Shown: positions 34,039 through 45,516 of the stretch, piece after piece
Layout: each line of letters opens with the position of its first letter
Numbering within the stretch: the stretch's first letter is position 1
From: Chara braunii
Taxonomy: Eukaryota; Streptophyta; Charophyceae; Charales; Characeae
Length of the DNA stretch: 64,000 nucleotides
Assembly (NCBI GenBank): GCA_003427395.1
Contig: BFEA01000301.1
Coordinates: 528,017-592,016, forward strand
Direction of reading: 5' to 3'
The notes under the pieces: model-generated
What the model was told of the DNA's origin: nothing
The model's input: only the letters and a program-made list of their open reading frames with translations
Database searches by the model: none
Program-made: the position numbers and the translations under genes

Positions 34039-35338
34039 TGTTATGATCCTGGCCAATTCCAAAGTACACATTCATCAGAAAGTACAATGCCGTCCAATTG
34101 CAAAAAGAAATAAATGGACTTGAGAGGAGAGAGAGGGAAAGAAGAAGAAGAAGAAGAAGAAAGAAAGAAAGGAGAAGAAGATGATGTACACCAGCATAGA
34201 CCAATGATAATGCTCTTCTTCTTCGCCAACCACTCTCCTCCTCCTTATCTCCTCCCCTCTTATTCAATCAAAAAATAATAATAACAATGTTGAATGGCTG
34301 AACCAGAATCAGTGTCTGAATCCCTCTTCTACTGCAGGTGTCACCTGAGGTCCACCATAGCCATGGCACCCTTCTCCTTCCTCTTCTCGAAGGCCTAGGT
34401 TATGGCGGACTGCTAGGGCCTTGCCCTGATGTGCAGCAGACAACTCGAGCAGCTATGGCTGCTCTAGCTCAGGCCGCCATGCCTGACTCTGCCTCGAAGC
34501 TTCTTGGCGTACCTCTACCCCCGCTGGGGCCTTCTTGCTGCACCGCCCACCAAGGTGATGAAGATGGCAACCACCATAGCTAGGTAAGTACCTCTGGTGC
34601 TCCCCCTTCCTAGTCATGTCGTGGTCTTCTTCCTCCTCCTGTCCTTGCTCCTTCCCCAGCAGCGCTGCTCCAAGCTAGCGCTGCTCCGGCCAGAACTCCA
34701 AACAGTGTGTCGCCAATCTTGCACACTGACAATGAGGAGGAGCACCTTGCTCCTCCTGGAGATGAAGTGGCCTGCTTGCCTCTAGGTGAGTGACTTCCTA
34801 AGCCGCACGGCCTCCAAGCAACCGGTACCTCCTCCCTTTCGGAGGGAAACATCATTGCAGAGTCCGATATTGCCCATACAGGCCTTAGACTCAGACTGGT
34901 TGGACTGGTACCCGCCTAGACCTAGCCTACAACTACTGGGCCTCTATAAATGCCAACTTTTGTCTTCTTCTGCTCGGCCTTGAGTACCCAACACATCTAC
35001 CTCTACTTGGTGTGGTACCCGCCTACCTGCTACTTGAGTGTTTTCCACTGTTCTAAGTGTCGCGGGCCTTTTTCCCCGCCACTTGAGTGTTTTCCCCGCT
35101 GCAACCCTCAATGTCACGGCCACAGGTAACTACCGGCCCTTCGCGCCTTTCCGAACAACCAAGTGCCCTTGCTGGTCACACCCACACTCCAGCCCACAAG
35201 CACTCAGACAGTCATGCATGCACCTGCACAGACTTAGAAAACTCAGCAACAAGCGGGAAACTCAGTAAGGCATACATTCCATGAGCAAAACTCAGAAGTC
35301 AGTTACGTGTCTCAGTCCGTGTTTGGCAGGTCATTACA
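34039..35338 (-). repeat. 3' LTR of element C (family alpha)
   Basis: In minus orientation it starts TGTAATGACCTG at 35338 and ends GGATCATAACA at 34039, 1300 bp. A purine-rich tract with CTCTGGGGTAG sits just upstream (35339-35349), as expected for a 3' LTR. The flanks do not match each other, consistent with an LTR joined to its internal region. It carries GAA microsatellites near 34140-34180. Confidence 0.8.
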
Positions 35339-35439
35339 CTACCCCAGAGCGAGGTCCCTTCCAGCGAATAACTCATTCTGAGTCCCCGACAAACGCATCG
35401 TAAGCAAACATAGCGAAGAGATTTCACAAGTACTCAGTA

Positions 35440-36760
35440 GCAGTGAGTTTTGCAGAGTTTTTTGGTACAGCATTAGAGGCTATCTGTTGCTCGTATGCTT
35501 TAACAACGCGAGGTGCGCTGCGCAGCAGTTCCTTCTTTGACATCCAATAGATATCGTCTAACGGGTAATACATGAAGTGAATCTGATATTCTGTTACGTC
35601 CCTTCCCTACGTGCTTTTTTATTCTATCAATCTTGTGACGTCCATTGATTGCACGAGGAATCCTGTCTTCACAACAGTCCAAGGACTCAGCATCACGATA
35701 TATATACAACTTTAATGCATCAAAGATTGGGTACGTGGGGCAATTAATCATCATACCAATCATGTCTAGAACTTCCCACGGACCATAATAGAGAGGGAGA
35801 AGTTTGCGTGACACTCCCTCTTCTTCCGAAAATTCAGACATGTTGACCTGGACATAACTTCCCACTTTAATAGTCGAAGGTTGGCGTTTCTTATTCGCAT
35901 GACGGATCATGGCGTGTTCTCTTGGTCATTGCTACAATGGCCACCTTGAGCAAGCGATCGTACTTGGCACTGAACCCAGGCCTGCCGGTCGTCAGACCAG
36001 CCCGCTGCTAAGGGAATGAGTAGGAGATCGGATTACGAATCTGCCAACCGTAATGCAGCCTGTGTGGCGTCATGCCAATGGAAGAATGGATGGAGTTGTT
36101 CAACAACCCCTTGACTGAATACAGCTCTTCATGCGACGTTTCCTGGTCCGGAATGATTAAGGCACGAAGAAGTTGAAGCACGGTCTGATTAATCTCCTCA
36201 GCAGAACTGTTGGCTTCGGGATGTCGATCAGATGTAATCCTCAATTTGAGGGTCGGGAGTTGGGACGTGAAGTCCTTCCATTCAGTACTTATGAAGCGTG
36301 GGTCCCGATCACTCATAAGGGTTTCCGAAGTTCTGGACTGCAAAATGTACTTCTGGTGGAACTCACGGATCACAACTTCAATTGGGGCATGAGGTGGCAA
36401 TGGAATCAGATTTAGGAATTTGGAAAAACGATCAACAATGACCTTCACTTGGGAATAACCATTCTTACTTATCTTTCCCATGTCCGTGAAGTCGATAGAC
36501 AAAGACTCTCCAAAAGCGTTGGGAATGGGAAGAGGTTTAAGCAGCTCATGGGCATTTGTCAACCTGTCGTAATAGGTTTCCGTAAGTCTTGGCCATGCTG
36601 AAGTGTCCACTTCGACCGTGAGCCAAGTCCAAGACGTGTGTGCGGAGAGGCTCATGGTTGGGTACACACAAACAGTCATTGTTTCCATAACGCCGAAAAA
36701 CCAGTCCTTCACATTCGTGAAAATCAGGCTGACTGTTGGGGTCAACCCGCAGCTGCTCAA
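35440..36760 (-). pseudogene. Element C integrase and chromodomain
   Basis: The frame 36760-36008 has SLSIDFTDMGK, VDRFSKFLNLIPLP, LMSDRDPRF and RHPEANSSAEEIN, so all three catalytic acidic residues are kept. Frame 35910-35500 has the C-terminal domain (KVGSYVQVNMSEF, LPLYYGPWEVLDMIG) and the chromodomain start HKIDRIKKHVGKGR. The rest of the chromodomain (EYQIHFMYYPLDD, WMSKKELLRSAP) is in a shifted frame down to about 35440. The YPVFHAS-type motif is shortened. Confidence 0.82.
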
Positions 36761-36887
36761 GGATCGCGCTAAGGTCTGGGTCCTTGGCAGTTTGCTCCAC
36801 GATCTCCTACTTCAGTTTCTTCCGGAGGTCGTGAGAGTTTACAAGGCAAGTCATATACTTGGGGTGGCAAGACAATGCATCAGCAAC

Positions 36888-37330
36888 TCAATTATAATAA
36901 TAACCCTTTTTGTGTTTCAATTCAAAATAAAAAATGTCCATCTCATGGAACCAGCGAGTCAACGTAGGGGGCAAGGTGGTGTGCTCCTCGATCCATTTCA
37001 AGGTCTCATGATCTGAGAAGACCTTGGAATGGCGTCCCAAAAGATAGTGCTTCCAATGATTCAATGCCTCATGCAAAGCATAGAGCTCGTGCATGTAGGT
37101 GGAAATAGCTACTTTTTCGTTGGGCATGCATTGGTTGTAGTACTCGAGCGGCCGCAAGCCATCACCGCCATCTTGTTGCAACACTACGCCAATCCCATAC
37201 TGGCTCGCATCCGTAGTGACTACGAACAGGAGTTCGGAATTTGCAATGTGTAAGATACGTTCATGCGGACTACGGGATAACTTGACAAGGCCTCTTCAAC
37301 AATAGAAAATTGGGGCATGCTTCCGATACT
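36888..37330 (-). pseudogene. Element C RNase H
   Basis: The minus-strand frame 37184-36888 has LRPLEYYNQCMP, ISTYMHELYALHEALNHWKHYLLG, FSDHETLKWIEEH and FELKHKKGYYYN of the RNase H domain. The first part (VTTDASQYG-like, near 37200) is in another frame. It would remove element RNA after reverse transcription. Confidence 0.75.
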
Positions 37331-38085
37331 ATGATGCAAGACCAATGAAAGAATGCAATTCACTTCGAGGGTTGAGGCCACTTGCGTATGACCTCAACCT
37401 TGGTTGCCCCAGGCTCAAGGCCTACAACAGACAACTAGTGCCCAAGATAAATAACATTGTCCCTCCCAAACTCAGATTTCTCTACGTTGAGATGGAGTTG
37501 CATATTCTTGAGGATAGTGAACACTCAAGGTGCTTCATATGTTCCTCGATTGATTTGCTGAAAATTAGAATGTCATCGAGATACACAACCACAAACCAAC
37601 CAATCTGTTCGCGGAAGACCTTGTCCACAAGGCTTTGAAAGGTGGTCGTCGCGTTCGCGAGACAGAAGGGCATTACGGTGAATTCGTAAAGCCCGTCGCG
37701 TGTCTTCAATGCAGTCTTTTGCTGGTCCGCCGGATCACCTTCAATCTGGTGGTACCAAAACTAGAGATTGATCTTGGAGAAGACCTTGCACCCACCTGTA
37801 GCATCAAGCAAATCATCTTGGAGATTGATCTTGAACTCAATGGTTACGCATTTTTCCTTGTGATGCGGTTTAGACCGCGATAGTCAATACACATACGGAG
37901 TTTGCCTCCTTTCTTTGGGACAAACAAAACGGGTGCAACAAATTCAGATTCGCTAGACTTAATCCATCCCTTGTCGATCATCTCATCGATATGTTTTCAA
38001 AGTTCCTCCAACTCGCCATCCAATATGGTATACACAAGCCTTTGGAGGAACAACACCTTCGACCAACTCAATCGTGTGTCCAACT
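37331..38085 (-). pseudogene. Element C reverse transcriptase
   Basis: The minus-strand frame 37709-37482 has MKTRDGLYEFTVMPF, LVDKVF and an intact YLDDILIFSKS. The upstream blocks ([10 protein letters not shown]-like near 37880, VFSKIN near 37770) are in other frames, and a local repeat of cttggagattgatcttg is visible (37768 and 37819). The sequence matches the element A RT closely. Frameshifts make it inactive. Confidence 0.8.
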
Positions 38086-38087
38086 GA

Positions 38088-38837
38088 TCACGTGGGAACT
38101 CCACGAGGTTCGAACAGAACTTCTGGAAATCGGTCGAGTAGGCTTAAGAGGCTTGTTGGGATCGACGGGGGTGGGGGATCAGAAAAAGGATCACCTAGAT
38201 CGGGTCGCAAGTTCTTAGTGAAGGCAGTCGAAACTGAAGTAGACTCATCTGGAATAGAAGTAGGTGTAGGGATAGAAGTGCATTTATCATGCAAAGTGGA
38301 ATTATTACCGGCCGCAAAAGTAGAAGGTACACGAGTAGGGCGAACAAAAGCAACATACAACTGTTCATCCTCCTTATGCCTGCGCCACTTCTTGCAGAAC
38401 TGCATGACATTAAGAAAGGTCATCGGGGAGTCGAGCTTCCATCCAAGAGGACGGGACGTTTGTTCCCTTGTGCATCTTTGACCATGAAAAGTGGTTCCTT
38501 CCACTTGGTCCATTCGCACTGGGACTGCAACCAGCCCAAGCCAAGGACTGTGTCGAAGGGACTTGTTAAGGACATAGAAGTTCAATGTGTGTGATAGTCT
38601 TCTCTTTGTCAAAGGTAATGCGCACACCTTTGACTGCATGCGTAGATGAGACAAGTTGCCTACTTGAGTCCAACAAGGGTTTTGCAAAGCCACTTGCTTC
38701 ATCCCCAAGCCCACTTTGCATATCCCGTGTGGTGATATGAAATTAGTCGTGGCACCACAATCAATCAAGACACAGAGATAGCGGTGGTTAATACGAAGTT
38801 TGAAGAAGATCAACTTCGTTATACCCCTTGAGCACAT
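38088..38837 (-). pseudogene. Element C aspartic protease
   Basis: The minus-strand frame has KLIFFKLRINHRYLC, then LIDCGATTNFISPHG, with Asp-Cys-Gly at 38762-38754, then LNFYVLN and the linker DSPMTFLNVMQFCKKWRRHKED. The usual second motif after LNFYV (DLVLGMQWL type) is in another frame (near 38530-38550). The Cys in place of Ser or Thr is shared with element B. It ends near RFPEVLFEPRGVPT, just before RT. Confidence 0.78.
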
Positions 38838-40375
38838 TGTTGTTTCATCTTAGCCCAATGCTCTAGGTGATAGTGAAAGTCTACCTTCTCTGACTCCTCC
38901 CAGGGCTCAATATACGAGACATGACATTCATTAGCCTTGGAATCAGTAGAAAATGGGGCTTCAAGGGAGGACTGCTGGTTCGTGATATGTTCCTTTGGAG
39001 AACTATCACTAACCGGTTCAGACTCCCTTGTTGTAGAGTGTGTTGATGAACCCTCTACACGCAATTCAGGTTTCCTTGCAGCGTAAAGCATCCTTGGACC
39101 TTATGATTGGTTTTCTAGCAATGCAGGCAACCTCCTTTCTTTATCCTAGCCTTCCATTCAACCTCACTGATCTAGAGGTCCACCCAAGGTTTAGTACTTG
39201 CGCCCTCCGAATTGGCTGGGATTTTGGCTCCCCTAGGGAGTGCGACGAAATTCCTTACTCAATTCCGGTTTTGGTTTCCCTTAGTATGGACAGTCTATTT
39301 GAAGGCACCAAATTTTTCATCTTCGTTATTGATCTCGGATTCTTGGGTGGAAGAGTAGGTTGTATCAGTGTCTTGTTCTTGGTCGTCGCCAAGAGTGGGG
39401 TCATCTGCTTCGGCCTCCCCTTCCACCTTTCGCAAGTCAAGCGCGACAAGATGGTTGCAACCACAAAACCGTTCACGAACAAAGGGTTTTTTGCTACTTG
39501 CTGTGGTAAGGAGATATCATGCTTCAAGACACACTACATCCTTCATCAAGGGACACCAAGTAGTGTAACCGAAGAAATCCCTGCCTAGGCAATCGGTGAA
39601 ATTGGTGAGAACCGTACCTTTAACAACATCCAAGCACGATTGCGCTGTCAATTCCAATCCTGGTGTCGCAAAGAGTTTGCTGACATGCAACTGCAATTAT
39701 TTGTGCATGGTGCCCTGCCACTTGCTGAGCTTAAGATCGTCGAGTTGGATCCTTCCTCTAACTAGAGCATGTGGGTCTTTGTATTGCGCTACTAGTATCT
39801 CTTCGAGAGCGGCAACTGAGGTGACTTTAAGCCACTCCGTTAGATCGATCTTTGAATACCCAGCTTGCATAGCTTGGACTTCTAGGAAGCCCCTTACGAC
39901 AACCTCGACATTGGTCCCTAGGATAAAGGACTGGTTCACTCTTCAAGTGCCCTGTACCTCAAAATAAGCCCTCATGGAACTGATATAGGACTCGACATCT
40001 TCCTTGCCATCATATATGGACGGTATCATCAGCGTCCATGTATGCACTGCTATAGCTGGGATCAGCCATTGCTGGGTCCGATCTCAGGGCTGCAGCAGTT
40101 GCAGAATTTCCTTCGTTGTCGCTTGTACCTGCACCTGTTGCAGGTCCTGACTTGTTTGCCACCAAACTCGACAAAGAAGAACAAGGAGAAGAAGAAGGAT
40201 GGAGAGGTGCAAAGGTAGAATTGTTAGCAACAAGAAGCAGAATTTCCTTCGTAGTCACTACGGATGCGAGCCCGCAGAGACGCGCCAACGGAGCTGTGGG
40301 TTTGGATGGGTAAGCAAGCAGCAGCAGCCTTAAGGCTGCTGCTACAGGCCCAGGCTGGCAGGCCGTACCATTCAC
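38820..40375 (-). pseudogene. Element C gag
   Basis: The frame at 40375-40010 holds an Ala/Ser-rich N-terminal part with SDNEGNSATAAALRSDPAMAD. The frame 39939-39697 has the gag core GYSKIDLTEWLKVTSVAALEEILVAQYKD, matching element A. A CCHC knuckle with correct spacing lies near 39080-39120, but its fifth residue is a TAG stop (C-L-H-C-stop-K-T-N-H-K-V-Q-G-C). The frame 39091-38819 gives the C-terminal linker (EPWEESEKVDFHYHLEHW). Multiple stops and shifts are present. Confidence 0.75.
40320..40343. repeat. 24-bp perfect palindrome
   Basis: AGCAGCAGCCTT is followed directly by its reverse complement. It lies near the 5' limit of the recognisable element C gag. Confidence 0.8.
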
Positions 40376-40399
40376 ATACAGGGAAGTGCACAGCCTGTC

Positions 40400-43300
40400 C
40401 AGGCTTGGGCTTAGCCCTATAGGTTACAGTACTAGACTTCCACCAGGCAGATCCCGGGATCGAGGCCAGCAGCGAGCACCGGAGCAGCGGAGGAGCGCGT
40501 CGGAGTGAGCCGAGGGGTTGAGGGTCCCGCGGGACTATCCCCCTTGGCTTTTTGCGGGGGGGTTCCGGCAGCGGGCCCGCAAGGCAAGGCCGAGGACCAA
40601 AGTACCAACGGTCCCCTCCCCCCTATCCGTTTTCTTGATTTTAGTATTATTATCTTTTTTTATTTTTTTATTCTTCATTTTTTTTAATATTTTCTTGGTT
40701 TAGTCCCATTTGGGATGAGGTCAGGCGCAATGGGCCACTAGCACCACGGGAGGCTCAGCCGCAGCACTGACCGTGCAAGTCGTTCGCACAGACTTGGGTA
40801 TAAAGACAAAAGGCTAGTCATACCGACTAGTTGTCGGGTTCCCTCCAAAGTTCCGACCAGTATAGCTGGAGCTGTGGAGCAGCTCGCTAGCTACTACGGG
40901 GTCCGCTGCAACCGAGAGGCGGTTCGATGAAGGGGAAGGTTAGGCAGCTACGAAGGCGGGCGGCTGCAGGTGGGAGGTGAGTATAGAGAGGAGTGTGAGA
41001 CCAACAGGAGAGGGTTGTACCTGGACAAGGCGTGGCACCAGGTACACTCAGCAACGAAGGTGAAGATGGAAGAGTGACGGGGTGAGCGCAGTCGAAAAGT
41101 CATATCTCGCTCGATCCTCATCGAAATCGAGCGAGGAAGGAGGTGGTTCCGAGGTTTGACCCCGGGCGAGTTACATGGTAGGATTAAATTTAGCTGTCTG
41201 TTGATAGGTTAGGAGGTAGTGGAGAAAGCAGCACGCGGGAGATGGTGAGAGCGTGAAGAAGGAGAGATGGACAAGTGTTGAACTCGCCTGTTTCTCCACG
41301 GAATCAGGTAAGGAAAGGGTCGATTCGGGGGTTTTGAAGATGGGCGACCCCGAATCTAAGCTCAAAACTAACTAAAAGCCATTAAGATAGAAGTTAGCAA
41401 GGAAAGTAGTGTGCCTGGCTATGGAGGAGGCGAAGAGCGGGAAGGACGAAGAGGGGGGGGAGGTGCAGAAAGCAAGGAGGTAAAGGTGTTACGAGCGTTA
41501 GTGTGTCGGTCAGGAGCAGTGCTAGGAGCTGCGCGCGCACAGGCGGGTCAGAAGCTGGAAAGAAAGTGGTATAGTATACGGTGTATCCGCCTGCTTTTCA
41601 GTCGGAGAGTCATTTCGGGTTTTCACTCGTCCTATCGATCGGAGTAGCCCCCCCTCTCTCAATGCTCTCCGCATAAGGCTGGACAGCAGTGTATATTTCC
41701 ATATGCTAGCGGAACATTCGCGCGACTTTGTCTGTCTTACCGATTGTGCATTGGTGCGATTCCGCACTACTCAACCAAATTGCTGGTGGAGGTCATGATG
41801 ACCGCAGTGGCGCCGTTGAAGATCTGCCCGTCGCTCCAAGTCCCGACCCCTCCTCATAGTGTTCACCCCGAAAGGGCAAAGCTCGTGGTGGTTGCATTGC
41901 TGGTTGCAGCGTTGCCACTCGGCTGTTGCGATCGCCATTAGGAATGACGGTGGCCTTCATCATGGTTGGCTGAAACCGGCTGTATTAGTGGCCGGGTGCA
42001 TTCACTCGCTAAGGCGAACAGGTGAGAAATGCTTCGTTCCTCAATGCTACGAGGTGCTACGGGCCTCTCTCGCCCTCTCTCGCACACGTACGGCGACTGG
42101 CATGCATCTGACTTCGCTGTGACTGAGATAGTTGTGTTAGTCCTCCGTGCCAGGAAGGTCATGCCCCTCCAGTATCAGTAGAGGAGGGGGTACATCTATG
42201 AGTTGGCCAGCTTCATGAACGGGTTCTTCATGCTGATTGATCGCATGATTATTGAGGGTGGTTTCTCCTTCGATCATACGGTGGTCTCCTCCGACGTAGT
42301 GAAGGTAGCAGTGTGCGCGGTCACCAGAGAGCCTGCATATCTCTTACCCTGCGGGGGGGGTACTAAAAGCCGAGTGTGTTCGGACGGGAATCGAGCCAAG
42401 TACATTCGAAGGTGGGAGAGGATGATCGGGGAATCTAGACTGTTGTGAGCACGATCATATCACTGAGTGTCGGACTAAGGAAGTACAACCGGTGAAGTAA
42501 GAGGTTGGGGGCTTATTGGTAGCTACGGTGCTCATGTTAGCGAAGGGGGGGGGCTCTCCAGTTTGAGTGCTCTAGCAACGATCATAAGCCTGAGAAGAGA
42601 GGCGGAGACTTGCCTGGCGAGAAGAAGCAGCTGGGCAGGAAGCGACGAAGGTGGCCAGAACTAACGAATACTACTACGAAGGAGTTGCCATACACAATAT
42701 CACGAGTCATGTGCCTGTTCGACACGATGATATAGATACAGGGTGGTATATGGTTGTTAGGCATTGAGCTCCCAGTTGTGGTTGTGGCGGGATTGGAGAG
42801 CATATCTTAGATTGGTTCGCAGCTACAACGTAGCTTATTGGGTGAAGTTGCGGATGGTGCATGACTGTTTTTACAACAGAGAGTGACAGGCTGAGAGTTT
42901 TCTGTGGGTGGTGAGGTTCGGTCTTTTCCTACCAACAAGGCTGCTGGTATCTGGGCAGCGAGGTTGCTGCTCCCAAGATCGGTGCTCACCGATCACTCGA
43001 CAGCAAGTCAGTTGCAGTTTTTTCATCCACAGAGTGCGACGGCGTTCCTGACCGCCGCCTGCTGATGGATTGGGTAGACTGCCGCTGTAGCTCGGCAACA
43101 AGACAATTGTTGTCACATTTTTGCGGACAAAGGTACGACTGGTGTTCGACGTCACAAGAACTACGACTGTGCATGCAGCGCTTGGTGCACTTCCTGGTCA
43201 CTTTGCCGAGCACGAAGCGGCGCATAGCTGGGCTCATATTGAGCCGCACTGTGTTCTAATGTACTACTGCCGCATCTTTACTGCGTGGGGCTCGGTGTAC

Positions 43301-44355
43301 TACTACAGTGTCTGATTGTTACTCAGAACGGGTTGTGGCTCCGGTGACTGTGTCGCAACTGCTGTAACCTCGGGAACTGTGGTGCCAATCTGCGCCTACA
43401 AGGGGTGTGCAGCGGTGGCTGCCGAGGCCATACTCTACTGTGGGTGTAGTCCGTGGCCCTTGCTCGGAGCAAACTGTGAGCATCGAGCCGGCTGCAGCTG
43501 TAGCACGGTTGTACGTCTGCCCGAGTGTGGTTTTGATTGCTGTTGCCGACTCCGGTGAGACTGTCGCAGCTATTCTCGCTGCTGCTGACACCTGGTATCC
43601 TGCTGTACTTTTGTTGATGGGTTTCGTTGTGCACCCAGTTGTGCACTAGCCGCGCACAGCTGTGGATTTGGAGGAGTGAGCAGACCTTGCATGAGGCTAT
43701 CGCAGTGACTTGGAGGGTAGTCAGGGGGCCGATATGCTGCATCTGAGGGAGACTCGGCTACCTCTGCCGCGTTTCATTGGCCATCATTGCGGGGCCCTCA
43801 GGAGATTCAAGATTTCAAGGCCCTCTCCTGCGAGTCTGAGTGCACCTCCCTTGGATCTGAGAGTCTGAACTTTCTTTCGCTGCCCTTCTCAGTCTAAGTC
43901 TAATCTTTTGGTTACGAGAGGAAGGCGGCAGGCGGGATTGCAACCCGTAGGTCCGCGGCAAGACCTTGTGGGAGGTCCACCCACCGATTGCGGGAGCTCT
44001 GCCGGAGTCCATGCGGGGTTCTGGAGGCAGGGAACTTCAGGTATAATTTCGTTTGACGCGTGTGATCCCCTCCCCTAATTGTTATCCTTGGGTTATCTAA
44101 ATGCAACTATGTGAGGATGCTACTTTTACTATTATGTATGTCAGGACATGCATTGTGAAGGGCAATCAACAATTGTATGTGAGAAGTCAAACATTTCCTT
44201 TGAGTGAATTCAGACAGAATGAACTGGGGGGAAGGTGGGATTAAGGTGTGTGCACGCGTTTGACCAGGTCAACCCAAGGTTGAGCTCCTCTAAGTTGATG
44301 TAGGCTTAATACTGTGTTTATTTGTGTTTGCTGGGTTGACTGTATGATCTTTGAG
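40400..44355. other. Unassigned 4-kb region, no gene recognised
   Basis: Many short open frames occur on both strands, none recognisable. Composition changes near 40400 where element C ends. Given the PBS at 48749, part of it may belong to a very long LTR or leader of element D, or to another nested element. I see no LTR terminus that would settle this. Confidence 0.4.
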
Positions 44356-45516
44356 GACTGGGCCTATCCTAAGTTGGACGGACCAGTCGCTGTTTTCTTT
44401 GGGGGTTTCTGAACAGGAGGATGGGCGCCCTAAGTTGGGAGGACTCAGAATCCTGATGTTTCTTTTGTGGGTTGCTGAAAACAGAGTTGGGGATATTCCA
44501 AGTTGCGTAAACCCGGCTCTGAATGTGTTTCTTCTGAGGGGGACAAGGGCATGAGGCTGAGCGTACCCTTAAGTTAGGGCGGCTCAGTCATAAGCCATGA
44601 GCAAAAAGGTTAACCAAAAGTATATAATTTGAATATATATTATACGAACCTATACCAGCTGGCAGACCGGGCACCCTAAGTTGGGAAAGCTAGTCAGTAA
44701 GTCAGGTAGAACAAGAAAAGAAAAGCAAGTGAAGAATATAATGAAGGTAACTCGGGCAGGCTGAGCGTAGGGCGGTTCAGTCCTATGCTCGTAATAATAC
44801 AAAGATGCAAAGAGTTACTATAAATCTTATTGTATTTTCCCTTCTAAACACAAGCCAGGATTGGATGTCTCCCTAAGTTGGGTAGGTCTGATCATCTGCC
44901 TAATAAGAGAGAAACATATACAATCTGTGCAAGTACATCAATGGTTGTTCTCCTATATTGTTGTTACGGAGACTAAGCGTACCCTTAAGTTAGGGCGACT
45001 TAGTCATACGTCGTTTGTACTTTGTTTAGGCAGATCAGGCGTACCCTTAAGTTAGGGCGGCCTGGTCATATTGTCTTATTTATCTAAACCTGTTTAAGCT
45101 AGCTAGGCGTACCCTTAAGTTAGGGCGGCCTAGTGATATGCTCTTGTCGTTGATGTTATGTAGGTTGGACGTACCCTTAAGGTAGGGTGGTCTGACCATT
45201 CGTCGTTCGTACTTGTATTAGGCAGGTTAGGCACACCCCTAAGTTGGGGCAGCCTAATTCTATGCCCTACGTAACTTCGTATATGAGCTGACTAGGCACA
45301 CCCTTAAGTTAGGGCAGTCTAGTTTATGCTTCATGTCGTCAGTTAAGCAGAAGCCAGGCGTACCCTTAGGTTAGGGCGGTCTGGTCATATGTTTTATGAC
45401 TAGAGTCCATACGGTGTTGGGCATACCCTTAAGTTAGGGCAGTCTAGTTGTGCGTACATTTACTTGTTTACGTAGGCAGGTTGGACATACCCTTAAGTTA
45501 GGGCGTTGTCTGATCC
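44356..45516 (+). repeat. Array of about 16 hairpin units with covarying stems
   Basis: Units of about 33-38 bp start near 44356, 44414, 44482, 44555, 44667, 44759, 44858, 44971, 45033, 45101, 45163, 45225, 45290, 45352, 45414 and 45479. In the later part the spacing is 60-70 bp. The centre is usually CCCT-TAAGTT-AGGG, a 4-bp stem with a conserved TAAGTT loop, flanked by a second stem of 6-8 bp. The outer arms differ but pair: GACTAAG/CTTAGTC (44971), CTAGGC/GCCTAG (45101), TTAGGC/GCCTAA (45225), CTGAGC/GCTCAG (44555). The inner stem also covaries: CCCC/GGGG at 45225. Remaining mismatches are G-U pairs when read on the plus strand. The unit at 44759 lacks the loop core. Function unknown. Confidence 0.85.

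Larger units (their letters stand above)
34039..40380 (-). mobile_element. Element C: chromovirus, 3' LTR to gag, 5' end lost
   Basis: In minus orientation the order is gag (about 40375-39090), protease (38837-38100), RT (about 38080-37330), RNase H (37184-36890), integrase (36760-36008), C-terminal and chromodomain (35910-35440) and 3' LTR (35338-34039). It is the same family as element A. No 5' LTR or PBS follows gag upstream. Sequence similarity fades near 40380-40400, where it meets the unassigned region before element D. Confidence 0.85.

Noticed and set aside
34039-35338. Solo LTR with target duplication
   Set aside because: Flanks cgttc and ctacc do not match, and a purine tract plus element C lie directly upstream, so it is better read as a 3' LTR.
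40505-40703. Element C 5' LTR upstream of its gag
   Set aside because: I looked for GGATCRTAACA plus a TGGTATC PBS on the minus strand above 40380 and found neither; the sequence there is unrelated to the alpha LTRs.
44356-45516. CRISPR-like regular repeats
   Set aside because: The spacing is fairly regular, but the repeats themselves diverge with compensatory changes, the spacers are related to one another, and the context is a eukaryotic retrotransposon.
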